A DNA stretch of 64,000 nt from Microbacterium sp. 1.5R (GTDB lineage: Bacteria; Actinomycetota; Actinomycetes; Actinomycetales; Microbacteriaceae): the NCBI RefSeq assembly GCF_007667425.1, contig NZ_VDRC01000001.1, positions 62,001-126,000 of the forward strand. Reading direction: 5' to 3'. Below are positions 12,059 to 19,603 of this stretch, piece by piece; positions within the stretch are counted from its first letter, which is position 1; each line of letters starts with the position of its first letter. The position numbers and the translations under genes were made by a program. The notes below the pieces were generated by a model that worked only from the letters and a program-made list of their open reading frames with translations, did not search any database and was not told the DNA's origin.

Positions 12059-13099
12059 TCAGTCGACGACCACGCGGCGCACGCGTGCGGTGAGCCGGGT
12101 GAGGATCTCTTCGCCGACCGTGTCGATGCTCTCCGCCAGGGTGGTCGCGCTCGATTCCCCGTGGTCGCCGGCGCCGAAGATCCATACGCTGTCACCGACA
12201 GCCGCACCCGGCCACGAGGCGACGCGCGAGGTCGTCTCGCCGACGCTGAGGAGGCTCCGCCCGCCGGCCGGCGTGCCGACGGTCGACGCGGCGAGCGACG
12301 ACGGGATGCCGTCGAAGGAGCCGATTCCCACCGCCACCTCGTCGCCGTGCACCGCGGTCACCGTCGCGGACAGTTCCGCGACGGGGGCTATGCCCTCGAG
12401 GTCCGGGCCGTCGGCCGAGCGGATGCCGTAGCAGAACGCCCCGATGCGCGACACGGTGCCCCGCAGCTCCGGACGCCACCACGACGCGGCGGATGCCGTC
12501 AGATGGAGCGCATCGGGGATCGCCCCCGTCTCACCGCTGACCTCCACCGCGTGGAGGAACTCCCGTCGCGCCTGGTCGTCCTCCTCGTCGCTGGCCTCAG
12601 CCAGATGGCTCCAGATGCCGACGAGCGCCACCGCCCCGTCCTCCTCCGCGCGCCGGACGTCGTCGATGGTCTGCTCCCACTCCTCGGGCAGCATCCCGTT
12701 GCGGTGCAGCCCCGTGTCGATCTTGAGGTGGATGCGCGCGCGGATGCCGATCGCCGCGGCCCTGTCGATGATCGCCGAGAGGTACTCGGTCGAGCCGACG
12801 CCGAGGTCGATGTCATGGCGGAGCGCCTCGTCGATCTCGTGGTCGACGGAGGTCACCCACGAGAAGATCCGTCCGTGTGCGCCGAGGATCTCCCGCGCGC
12901 GCACTCCGCTGCGGACGTCGTACGCGCCGAACCACCCCACCCCCGCTGCAAGACCCGCCTCGACCGCCCAGGTCAGGCCGTGCCCGTACGCGTCATCCTT
13001 GAGCACCATCATCAGTTCCGATGGTGCGATGCGATCGCGCACCGCGGCGATGTTCAAGGACAGGCGCCTGGTCGACACGCGCAGCTCGGGGCGGGTCAC
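12059..13099 (-). CDS. alr: Alanine racemase-like protein, PLP-lysine subunit without catalytic tyrosine
   Basis: This fold-type III PLP enzyme has 346 residues. The barrel is complete: PLP lysine Lys34 in VLKDDAYGHG, then HLKIDTGLHRNG, a TASAASWW segment and SRIGAFCYG match the Alr barrel residues. The C-terminal beta domain is shortened. The stretch that should carry VxYG, the second catalytic base, reads HGDEVAVGIGSFDGIP with no tyrosine, and the usual GRVxMD motif is replaced by SRVASWPG. In known Alr homodimers the tyrosine and Met-Asp act on the partner's lysine site. The preceding overlapping gene supplies just those residues, so a heterodimer is likely. The GTG at 13099 overlaps that gene's stop as GTGA. 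Expected reaction: L-Ala to D-Ala for peptidoglycan. Confidence 0.8.
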   Translation of the reverse strand: MTRPELRVSTRRLSLNIAAVRDRIAPSELMMVLKDDAYGHGLTWAVEAGLAAGVGWFGAYDVRSGVRAREILGAHGRIFSWVTSVDHEIDEALRHDIDLGVGSTEYLSAIIDRAAAIGIRARIHLKIDTGLHRNGMLPEEWEQTIDDVRRAEEDGAVALVGIWSHLAEASDEEDDQARREFLHAVEVSGETGAIPDALHLTASAASWWRPELRGTVSRIGAFCYGIRSADGPDLEGIAPVAELSATVTAVHGDEVAVGIGSFDGIPSSLAASTVGTPAGGRSLLSVGETTSRVASWPGAAVGDSVWIFGAGDHGESSATTLAESIDTVGEEILTRLTARVRRVVVD

Positions 13100-13803
13100 G
13101 CCTCCCACCCCCGCACCGCGTGGGCACCCGCGACGGTGATCAGCTCGCCGACGGTCAAACCGGTCACTCGGCTCCATCGGGCGAGGTTGGGGCCCGCAGG
13201 TCCGGAGCCTCCGAAGTACGTGACCTCGTCGCCGACCTCAGCATCCGAGTCCTGTCCGACGTCCACGACGCAGACGTCCATGGCGACCCGTCCGATGATG
13301 GGCCGCAGGGCGCCGCGCACCTCGACCTGCGCGGCGTTGCCGAGTGCCCGAACGATGCCCTGGGCGTAGCCGCCGGTGACGAGCGCCGCCGTGGTGTCGG
13401 CGACCGCGCGATGGGTGTAGCCGTACGACACGGCGTCTCCCGCCTTGAGCGGCTTGGTCGACAGCACCCGCCCGGCGAGGCGCATCACGGGCCGGGTGCG
13501 CAGAGCGCCCTCGGCATCCGGCAGCCCGTAGAGCACGGTCGGGTCGACGTCGACAGTGCCGTCCGAGACGCCCTGGATGCCCTCGAGCGCGAGCTCCTCG
13601 ACCTCAGCCTGCGAGTCGACGAGCACCGCGGCGGCTCCGGCGGCCGTGACCGCCAGGGCGACGCCGACCAGGCCGTGTCCCCATGCATCGCGCCGCAAGT
13701 CGGCGATCCGTCCACCAGCGGACACCCCCTCCGCGGCCGCGGCCGCGAGGGCCGACCGGGAGATCAGAGCCTGCGGGAGGGAGCTGGAGGTCGAATCACG
13801 CAC
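13096..13803 (-). CDS. Alanine racemase C-terminal-domain protein, tyrosine subunit without PLP lysine
   Basis: This 235-residue protein aligns with Alr but has lost most of the barrel. Its N-terminal remnant reads DLRRDAWGHG where Alr has VKANAYGHG, so the PLP lysine is Arg37. After about 45 residues it goes directly to the beta domain, which is fully conserved: catalytic Tyr127 in AVSYGYTHRA and IIGRVAMDV with Met175-Asp176. It cannot be a racemase alone, but it offers what its overlapping partner lacks. It is the first gene of the pair and is preceded by TAGGCT ending 6 nt before the GTG. The conserved residues and tight coupling argue against a decaying pseudogene. Confidence 0.8.
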   Translation of the reverse strand: MRDSTSSSLPQALISRSALAAAAAEGVSAGGRIADLRRDAWGHGLVGVALAVTAAGAAAVLVDSQAEVEELALEGIQGVSDGTVDVDPTVLYGLPDAEGALRTRPVMRLAGRVLSTKPLKAGDAVSYGYTHRAVADTTAALVTGGYAQGIVRALGNAAQVEVRGALRPIIGRVAMDVCVVDVGQDSDAEVGDEVTYFGGSGPAGPNLARWSRVTGLTVGELITVAGAHAVRGWEA

Positions 13804-13809
13804 TCGTCC

Positions 13810-13815
13810 AGCCTA
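13810..13815 (-). promoter_or_regulatory. -10 box of the racemase-like pair, leaderless
   Basis: TAGGCT, then GGACGA, then the GTG at 13803. It is divergent from the ATP-grasp promoter about 40 bases away. Confidence 0.5.
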
Positions 13816-13850
13816 ACTCCGGCCTGCCAGGTTGCCCCGAGGGCCGCCCG

Positions 13851-13856
13851 TAGACT
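13851..13856 (+). promoter_or_regulatory. -10 box of the ATP-grasp gene
   Basis: TAGACT followed by GGAGGC, the same TANNNT-GGA layout as rnpB. It predicts a leader of about 20 nt that contains the TTGGAG ribosome-binding site. Confidence 0.5.
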
Positions 13857-13883
13857 GGAGGCGACCGAAGAACTTGGAGATCC

Positions 13884-14900
13884 ATGTCGCGCTTTTCCCT
13901 CGTGCCCCGTGTCCGCTACCTGGTGGACCGCGCCCGCCGCATCGACGTCGGCTCCGTCCTCGAGCGCGCCAAGGAGGCGTCGGCCCAGCACGGCAAGGCT
14001 CTGCCGCTGGTGGTGACCGACATGCTCTGGTCCGCCGGACGCCACAACGTCGGGTTCCAGGACTACATCGACTACGATTTCGCGATCCTCACCAAGGCCG
14101 AGCGCGATACCTACATGACGCACCCGGTCTCGAACCAGATCTCCCAGCAGTACGACCACCCCGACTACCGCCACCTGTTCCACGACAAGGCGGAGTTCAA
14201 TGCGAAGTTCGACGCACTCCTGAAGCGCGAGTGGATGCTGATCACCGAGGGCAACGCCCAGGAGCTCCGTGCCTTCACCGAGCGTCAGGGCACGATCGTG
14301 GTCAAGGAGACCCACGGTCAGGCCGGAACCGGCGTCCACCGCTACCACGCCGCCGACGTCACCGACTGGGACGCCTTCCACACCGATCTGCTCGCGAAGA
14401 AGCAGGTGCTCGTCGAGGAGGTCATCCGCCAGCACGCCGACCTCGCGGCCGTCTGCCCTGGGACCGTCAACACGACGCGCGTCACCGCATTCTTCGACGG
14501 CGAGAAGACGCACATCCTCGCGATCGCGCAGAAGTTCGGGCGCGGGGCGGTCAGCGACCAGATGAGCTTCGGCGGCTTCTACACGATGCTCGACGATGAC
14601 GGCCACGCCGTCGGCCCCGGCTACGACTCGCACGGCCACGTGCACATCGCGCACCCCGACTCGGGCTTCGTGATCGCCGACTTCCAGTTGCCGATGATGG
14701 ACGAGGTTCGCGCTTTCGTCGACCAGGCGGCGCGGGTGGTCCCGCAGGTGCAGTACGTCGGATGGGACATCGTCGTCACGCCGGACGGCCCCGTGCTCGT
14801 CGAGGGCAACTGGGGCGCAGGCGTCTACGAGAACAAGCCCAGCGTCACCGGCATCCGCACCGGTCACAAGCCGCGCTACCGCGCGGCGATCGGATTCTGA
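13884..14900 (+). CDS. Sugar-transfer-associated ATP-grasp domain protein
   Basis: This 338-residue protein matches the ATPgrasp_ST family as I recall it. Visible ATP-grasp elements are IVVKETHGQAGTGVHRY (nucleotide-binding lysine and glycine loop), VLVEEVIRQH, and near the C-terminus GWDIVVTPDGPVLVEGNWGAG with metal-binding Glu and Asn. The reaction is expected to be ATP-dependent ligation of a carboxylate to an amine, probably on an envelope precursor. The substrate is unknown. Its neighbours are the racemase pair (divergent) and a CofE-like ligase (convergent), so a cell-wall amino acid role is an attractive inference. The ATG has TTGGAG 5 nt upstream. Confidence 0.85.
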   Translation: MSRFSLVPRVRYLVDRARRIDVGSVLERAKEASAQHGKALPLVVTDMLWSAGRHNVGFQDYIDYDFAILTKAERDTYMTHPVSNQISQQYDHPDYRHLFHDKAEFNAKFDALLKREWMLITEGNAQELRAFTERQGTIVVKETHGQAGTGVHRYHAADVTDWDAFHTDLLAKKQVLVEEVIRQHADLAAVCPGTVNTTRVTAFFDGEKTHILAIAQKFGRGAVSDQMSFGGFYTMLDDDGHAVGPGYDSHGHVHIAHPDSGFVIADFQLPMMDEVRAFVDQAARVVPQVQYVGWDIVVTPDGPVLVEGNWGAGVYENKPSVTGIRTGHKPRYRAAIGF

Positions 14901-14918
14901 CCCCGTCCGAACCCGCGG

Positions 14919-14963
14919 ATACGACGAAGGCCCGGATGCCGAGCATCCGGGCCTTCGTCGTAT
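14919..14963. terminator. Long bidirectional hairpin terminator
   Basis: A perfect 21-bp inverted repeat with a 3-nt loop (arms 14919-14939 and 14943-14963). Arms contain CGAAGGCCCGG. It sits exactly between the convergent ATP-grasp and CofE-like genes. Confidence 0.8.
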
Positions 14964-14975
14964 TCCGTCGCCGCG

Positions 14976-15668
14976 TCAGGCTGCGCGGACGATACCCATG
15001 GGTGTCGACTGTCGGGCCTGCCCGAGCGGGTTGTCGCCGAGGATCTGCACGAGCCGACGCTCTCCGGCCTTGTCGAGGGTGGATCCGAGGATGTTCCCGC
15101 CGATGTCGTTGATGTCGACCACTGCGACGTCGACCCCGGTGCCGACGAGCCTCTGCAGTCGATGCGCCACCTCGCGCGGGTTCTTCGGTCCGAGAACGAC
15201 GGCCTCGTTGTACGGAGGGATCGTGTTCTTCGTCGGGCCGTCGATCGCGCGGGCCTTGTCGCCCGCGATCCGGTAGAAGTCGCCACGACGGCCGAGAGCC
15301 TTCGTGACCACCGAGACGCCAGCGGCGAAGAGGATGCGCAGCGTGCCGCATTCGCGCAGCGCCATCTCCATCGTCTCCGGCATGCCGAGGCCGATGCCGT
15401 AGGAGGTGCGCACCACGTACCGCGAGAGGAAGCGCGCCAGCGGCCGCGGCGTGATCTCGTCGAGGCGGTAAGAACGGCCCTGCGTGATCGCGACGATCTT
15501 CTCGGTCACGAACAGCAGGTCGCCCGGCTGCACCGCCTCCTTGGCGTACTCGGTCACGATGGCGTCGAGATCGTCGTCGGGCATCACCACGCGGGTCTTG
15601 AGCGGGATGCGGGCGTACTTCTTCCCGTCGACGCTCGCTTCGAGCGCCTTGCCGTCGTTCGCCTGCAT
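14976..15668 (-). CDS. CofE-like coenzyme F420-0:L-glutamate ligase family protein
   Basis: This 230-residue protein looks like the F420-0 gamma-glutamyl ligase (CofE) family: ARIPLKTRVVMPDDDL, then QPGDLLFVTEKIVAITQGR and a late VDINDIGGNILGS. True CofE adds glutamates to coenzyme F420 in a GTP- and metal-dependent way. No other F420 gene is in view, so another amide-forming reaction is equally possible. The gene follows sigA with a one-base overlap (TGATG), so the ATG at 15668 is used; a GTG one codon earlier (15671) is the alternative. Read-through from sigA could express it. Confidence 0.75.
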   Translation of the reverse strand: MQANDGKALEASVDGKKYARIPLKTRVVMPDDDLDAIVTEYAKEAVQPGDLLFVTEKIVAITQGRSYRLDEITPRPLARFLSRYVVRTSYGIGLGMPETMEMALRECGTLRILFAAGVSVVTKALGRRGDFYRIAGDKARAIDGPTKNTIPPYNEAVVLGPKNPREVAHRLQRLVGTGVDVAVVDINDIGGNILGSTLDKAGERRLVQILGDNPLGQARQSTPMGIVRAA

Positions 15669-16912
15669 CACTCGAGGTAGTCCCGCAGCGACTGCGAGCG
15701 GCTCGGGTGACGCAGCTTCGCCATCGTCTTCGACTCGATCTGACGGATCCGCTCGCGGGTCACGCCGAACGTGTCGCCGATCTGGTCGAGCGTCTTCGGC
15801 TGCCCGTCGCCGAGGCCGAAGCGCATGCGGATCACACCGGCCTCGCGCTCCGAGAGCGAATCGAGCAGCTGCTCGAGCTGACGCTGCAGCATCGTGAAGC
15901 CCACGGCGTCGGCCGGCACGACCGCCTCGGTGTCCTCGATCAGATCGCCGAACTCGCTGTCGCCGTCCTCACCGAGCGGGGTGTGCAGCGAGATCGGCTC
16001 GCGGCCGTACTTCTGCACCTCGATGACCTTCTCGGGGGTCATGTCGAGCTCACGGCTGAGCTCTTCCGGCGTGGGCTCGCGGCCGAGGTCCTGCAGCATC
16101 TGACGCTGGACGCGGGCGAGCTTGTTGATGACCTCGACCATGTGCACCGGGATGCGGATCGTGCGAGCCTGGTCGGCCATGGCGCGCGTGATCGCCTGAC
16201 GGATCCACCACGTCGCGTAGGTCGAGAACTTGAAGCCCTTGGTGTAGTCGAACTTCTCGACGGCACGGATCAGGCCCAGGTTGCCCTCCTGGATCAGGTC
16301 GAGGAACTGCATGCCGCGACCCGTGTAGCGCTTGGCGAGCGAGACGACCAGACGCAGGTTGGCACCCAGCAGGTGGCTCTTGGCGCGCTGGCCGTCACGA
16401 GCGACCCACTGCAGGTCGAGTCCGAGCTGCCCGGCCTTCTCGGCGGCGGACATCGCGGAGAGCTTCTCTTCGGCGAACAGGCCCGCCTCGATGCGCATCG
16501 CGAGCTCGACCTCTTCGGCCGCGTTCAGGAGCGCGACCTTTCCGATCTGCTTCAGGTAGTCCTTGACCGGGTCGGCCGTGGCGCCGGTGATCTGCGTCGA
16601 GTAGACGGGGACGTCTTCATCGTCGTTCGACGAGATGACGATCGCGCCGGTCGGAAGCGGCTCGGTGAACTTCGGCTTCGAGTCCTCTTCGTCCTCATCC
16701 GCCTCGTCGGTCGCACCGGCGACGGGGGCCTCGTCATCTTCGACGATGTCATCGGACTTCTTCTTCTTGGCGGGGGCGCGCTTGGCAGCGGCGCGCTGCG
16801 CAGCGGTCTTCGGCGCCGGCTTTTCAGCCACCGCCTCCTCGACCTGGGCGTCGACCTCGGGGGCTTCGGCGCTCTTCTTCGTCCGGGTTTTCTTGGTCGT
16901 GGCAGGAGTCAC
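15668..16912 (-). CDS. sigA: Principal RNA polymerase sigma factor (HrdB/SigA type)
   Basis: This sigma-70 group 1 factor of 414 residues directs RNA polymerase to housekeeping promoters. Residues 1-100 are a Lys/Ala/Glu-rich tail. Region 1.2 is [16 protein letters not shown], region 2 reads [20 protein letters not shown] and [13 protein letters not shown], and region 4 ends with [20 protein letters not shown]. The start is GTG at 16912, with AAAGGCG upstream and [13 protein letters not shown] as N-terminus; an in-frame ATG at 16978 would add 22 residues unlike the family. A 36-bp inverted repeat lies about 60 bases upstream. It overlaps the CofE-like gene. Confidence 0.95.
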   Translation of the reverse strand: MTPATTKKTRTKKSAEAPEVDAQVEEAVAEKPAPKTAAQRAAAKRAPAKKKKSDDIVEDDEAPVAGATDEADEDEEDSKPKFTEPLPTGAIVISSNDDEDVPVYSTQITGATADPVKDYLKQIGKVALLNAAEEVELAMRIEAGLFAEEKLSAMSAAEKAGQLGLDLQWVARDGQRAKSHLLGANLRLVVSLAKRYTGRGMQFLDLIQEGNLGLIRAVEKFDYTKGFKFSTYATWWIRQAITRAMADQARTIRIPVHMVEVINKLARVQRQMLQDLGREPTPEELSRELDMTPEKVIEVQKYGREPISLHTPLGEDGDSEFGDLIEDTEAVVPADAVGFTMLQRQLEQLLDSLSEREAGVIRMRFGLGDGQPKTLDQIGDTFGVTRERIRQIESKTMAKLRHPSRSQSLRDYLE

Positions 16913-16971
16913 GTTTCGCCTTTCACGGGGCCGCTGGCAGCCCCGGGCCATTTCGGACACTAGTAAGACCC

Positions 16972-17007
16972 TTGTCAAGTCCGATCTCCGAAAAGATCGA
17001 TTGACAA
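16972..17007. repeat. 36-bp interrupted inverted repeat upstream of sigA
   Basis: TTGTCAA-N3-CGATCT-N6-AGATCG-N1-TTGACAA. The outer arms are two TTGACA boxes pointing away from each other. It lies in the 167-base gap between sigA and the PAC2 gene and may be an operator or a pair of -35 elements. Confidence 0.55.
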
Positions 17008-17079
17008 CGGGTCAGAGTCCTAGTATCGCACACGTGAGGGGATGCGGACGCATTCCGTCGAACACCAGGCACTCGGCCG

Positions 17080-18021
17080 TCAGCCACGGCCGTTCTTGTC
17101 GTCGTCACCGGTGGGGCGCGACGCGAGATAGCGCTCGAGCTCGGCTGCCAGCTCATCGGCGCTGGGCAGGTCGCGCTCGTTGAAACCGCCCTCGTCGTAC
17201 GAGTCGTCTTCGGGGTCGCGTCCGGCCATGTAGGCGTCGTAGCGCCGCTCGAGACCGTGCACCATCTGCTGCAGCTCGTCGTTGCCGGCGACCTGCTCGT
17301 CCACGCGAGCGCGGTAGTCCTCGCGACGCTCCTGCACCTCGTCGAGCATGACCACCAGGCCCGTCGCGGCCATCAGTCGTTCAGCCGCGGCGATCACGGC
17401 CTCGGGGTTCTCGGTCTCCGCCAGGTAGTGCGGCACGAGGAGCACGAAACCGACGACGCGGTCTCCCCGCTCGGCGAAGCGGAACTCGAGGAGGTGACCG
17501 GCGGTCGCCGGCACCTGCGTGCGCGGGCGCCACACCGAGTGTGCGACCGTGAGCTCACGGCGGTTGCCGCTCACTGTCGTGCCGATCGGCCGGGTGTGCG
17601 GAACGGGCATGGCGATCGAGTGGACCCAGTTGAGCCCGGAGACCTCGAACTCGGCGGCGAGCTCGAGGACAGTGCGCGCGAAGTGGTTCCACGCGAAGTC
17701 CGGCTCGTAACCGGCGAGGAGGAGGAACTTCTGTCCGAGCGCATCGGTCGCGAGCGAGAGCTCGAGGCGCGCGGGGCGGAACTCGGTCAGGTGGTCCTGG
17801 TCGAAGGCGATGATGGGTCGGCGCGCGCGGTAATCGAGGAGGACGTCGTTGTCGAAGACGGCGATCGGCTGGGGCGCCGTGGTCTCCCGGAGGTGCTCGA
17901 TGAGTCCGGAGACGGCGTTGCCCGCGTCGGTGAAGCCGGTCATCAGCAGCACCAGGGGAAGCCCGCGCGGCACCGCCGGCGCGTTCGCGACACGTTCGTG
18001 GATCTCTCCGGAGAAGGGCAT
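17080..18021 (-). CDS. PAC2 family protein (proteasome assembly chaperone-like)
   Basis: This 313-residue protein matches the PAC2 family: LPLVLLMTGFTDAGNAVSGL at the N-terminus, an ELTVAHSVWRP segment mid-protein, then VLLVPHYLAETENPEAV. Actinobacterial members are widespread beside sigA or pepA, and their biochemical role is unsettled. The last 70 residues are acidic and probably disordered. It shares a short divergent region with pepA. The ATG at 18021 is supported by TAGCAT ending 6 nt before it, which suggests a leaderless mRNA. Confidence 0.85.
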   Translation of the reverse strand: MPFSGEIHERVANAPAVPRGLPLVLLMTGFTDAGNAVSGLIEHLRETTAPQPIAVFDNDVLLDYRARRPIIAFDQDHLTEFRPARLELSLATDALGQKFLLLAGYEPDFAWNHFARTVLELAAEFEVSGLNWVHSIAMPVPHTRPIGTTVSGNRRELTVAHSVWRPRTQVPATAGHLLEFRFAERGDRVVGFVLLVPHYLAETENPEAVIAAAERLMAATGLVVMLDEVQERREDYRARVDEQVAGNDELQQMVHGLERRYDAYMAGRDPEDDSYDEGGFNERDLPSADELAAELERYLASRPTGDDDKNGRG

Positions 18022-18027
18022 GTCTCC

Positions 18028-18033
18028 ATGCTA
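18028..18033 (-). promoter_or_regulatory. -10 box of the PAC2 gene, leaderless
   Basis: TAGCAT, then GGAGAC, then the ATG at 18021. Confidence 0.5.
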
Positions 18034-18114
18034 CGAGCAGGCGCCGACGGAGGGGCTGAGCGCATCATGCTCAGAGCGAACACGCCGATCGCGACCGCCA
18101 CCGAGCGCGATCCC

Positions 18115-18120
18115 TAGGAT
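18115..18120 (+). promoter_or_regulatory. -10 box of pepA, leaderless
   Basis: TAGGAT, then GGAGTC, then the ATG at 18127. It is nearly identical in layout to the PAC2 promoter on the other strand. Confidence 0.5.
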
Positions 18121-18126
18121 GGAGTC

Positions 18127-19599
18127 ATGACGCTTCCCGCGCTCACGCGCACTTCAGAACAGTTCCCAGGAAGCGCTGCAGACGCCGCAGTGCTCGTCAT
18201 CTCCGAGATCACCGAATCCGGCGACGACCTCGCCTCGTACCCGGGTCTCGTCGAGGCGCTGAGGGGCGTCGGGTTCACCGGGTCGGCATCAGCGTTCACC
18301 AGGGTGTACGCCCCGCAGGTCACAGCGCTCCCATTCGCCGTCGTCGGGACCGGGAAGGATCCGGATGCGGTGGCTGTGCGCAATGCGGTCGGCACCGCGC
18401 TCCGCAGCCTGACGGGCTTCGACACCGTGTCCGTCGCCCTCGCGCCCGGCCTCGACCAGCACGCACGGGCGGCCGCCGAAGGCGCAGTTCTGGGCGGCTA
18501 CCGCTTCGACAGCTACAAATCGGACAAGGGCAAGAGTCGAGCGTCGACCGTGCTGCTGCACGCGGACCTCTCCGACGACGCGGTCGCCGAGGCCGTCGCG
18601 GTCGGCGATGCGGTCGCGCTGGTCAAGGACCTCGTGAACGTCCCCGCCGAATGGCAGAGCCCCGCACAACTCGCGCAGAGCGCGGCCGACAGCGTGGCCG
18701 ACCTCGACGTGACCGTCGAGATCCTCGACGAGGACGCCCTGACCGAGCAGGGCTTCGGCGGCATCCTCGGAGTCGCGCAGGGGTCGGACCGGCCGCCGCG
18801 GCTCGTGCGGCTCGACTACGCCCCGGCGGGTGCCGGGCGGCACATCGCGCTCGTCGGTAAGGGCATCACCTTCGACACCGGCGGTCTCTCGCTCAAGCCC
18901 GCAGCCTCGATGGTCGGCATGAAGTTCGACATGGCCGGCGCCGCCACGAGCCTCGCGGCGCTGCGCGCGATCGCGACGCTCGGACTGCCGGTGCGTGTCA
19001 CAGCGTGGCTCTGCATCACCGACAACATGCCGTCAGGACGCGCGCTGCGCCCCGGCGACGTCATCCGGATCCTCGACGGCACGACCGTCGAGGTCCCGAA
19101 CACGGATGCCGAGGGCCGCCTCGTCATGGCCGACGGCCTCGTCGCGGCAAGCCGCGAGAACCCCGATGTGATCATCGACGTCGCGACCCTCACCGGCGCG
19201 ATCGTGATGGCCCTGGGGCACCGCCACACCGGCGTCTTCGGCGACGACGACGCGGTCGCGGAGCTGCTGGCTGCGTCCGACTCGGTCGGCGAGCTCGCGT
19301 GGCACATGCCCCTGCCCGACTACATGGAGGACTCGCTCGACTCCCCTATCGCCGATATGCAGAACGCCAACATGGGCGACCGCATGGGCGGCGCTTCCTA
19401 TGCCGGGCTCTTCCTCCGGCGCTTCATCGGCCGCGTGTCCGACGAGGACGACGCACCCCGCATCCCCTGGGTGCATCTGGACATCGCCGGTTCCGGCGAG
19501 CACGGCGGAGCCCCGTACGGCTTCACCGAGAAGGGCCCAACGGGGGCGATGGTCCGATCGATCGTCGCCTTCGCCGACGCATCCCACACGGAGGCATGA
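18127..19599 (+). CDS. pepA: Leucyl aminopeptidase (M17)
   Basis: This cytosolic zinc or manganese exopeptidase (490 residues) removes N-terminal residues from peptides. The catalytic C-terminal half shows VGKGITFDTGGLSLKP, MKFDMAGAA and the M17 signature NTDAEGRL, with Lys, Asp and Glu metal ligands in place. The N-terminal macrodomain-like half is more variable, as usual. The ATG at 18127 follows the -10 directly. The lpd gene starts four bases after the stop, so the two are probably co-transcribed, an arrangement I recall from other actinobacteria. Confidence 0.95.
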   Translation: MTLPALTRTSEQFPGSAADAAVLVISEITESGDDLASYPGLVEALRGVGFTGSASAFTRVYAPQVTALPFAVVGTGKDPDAVAVRNAVGTALRSLTGFDTVSVALAPGLDQHARAAAEGAVLGGYRFDSYKSDKGKSRASTVLLHADLSDDAVAEAVAVGDAVALVKDLVNVPAEWQSPAQLAQSAADSVADLDVTVEILDEDALTEQGFGGILGVAQGSDRPPRLVRLDYAPAGAGRHIALVGKGITFDTGGLSLKPAASMVGMKFDMAGAATSLAALRAIATLGLPVRVTAWLCITDNMPSGRALRPGDVIRILDGTTVEVPNTDAEGRLVMADGLVAASRENPDVIIDVATLTGAIVMALGHRHTGVFGDDDAVAELLAASDSVGELAWHMPLPDYMEDSLDSPIADMQNANMGDRMGGASYAGLFLRRFIGRVSDEDDAPRIPWVHLDIAGSGEHGGAPYGFTEKGPTGAMVRSIVAFADASHTEA

Positions 19600-19603
19600 C
19601 CGC

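Noticed and set aside
13096..13803. Reading the short racemase-like gene as a pseudogene
   Set aside because: The frame is intact, the catalytic tyrosine and Met-Asp are kept, it has its own promoter-like box and it is coupled by a 4-base overlap to the partner.
14976..15668. Naming the CofE-like gene cofE or fbiB
   Set aside because: No other F420 gene is in the window and the protein is a single-domain family member; the substrate is uncertain.
17001..17026. TTGACA ... TAGTAT on the + strand as a firm promoter
   Set aside because: Spacing is only 14 bases and it would drive RNA antisense into the PAC2 gene with no coding frame; kept only as part of the palindrome finding.
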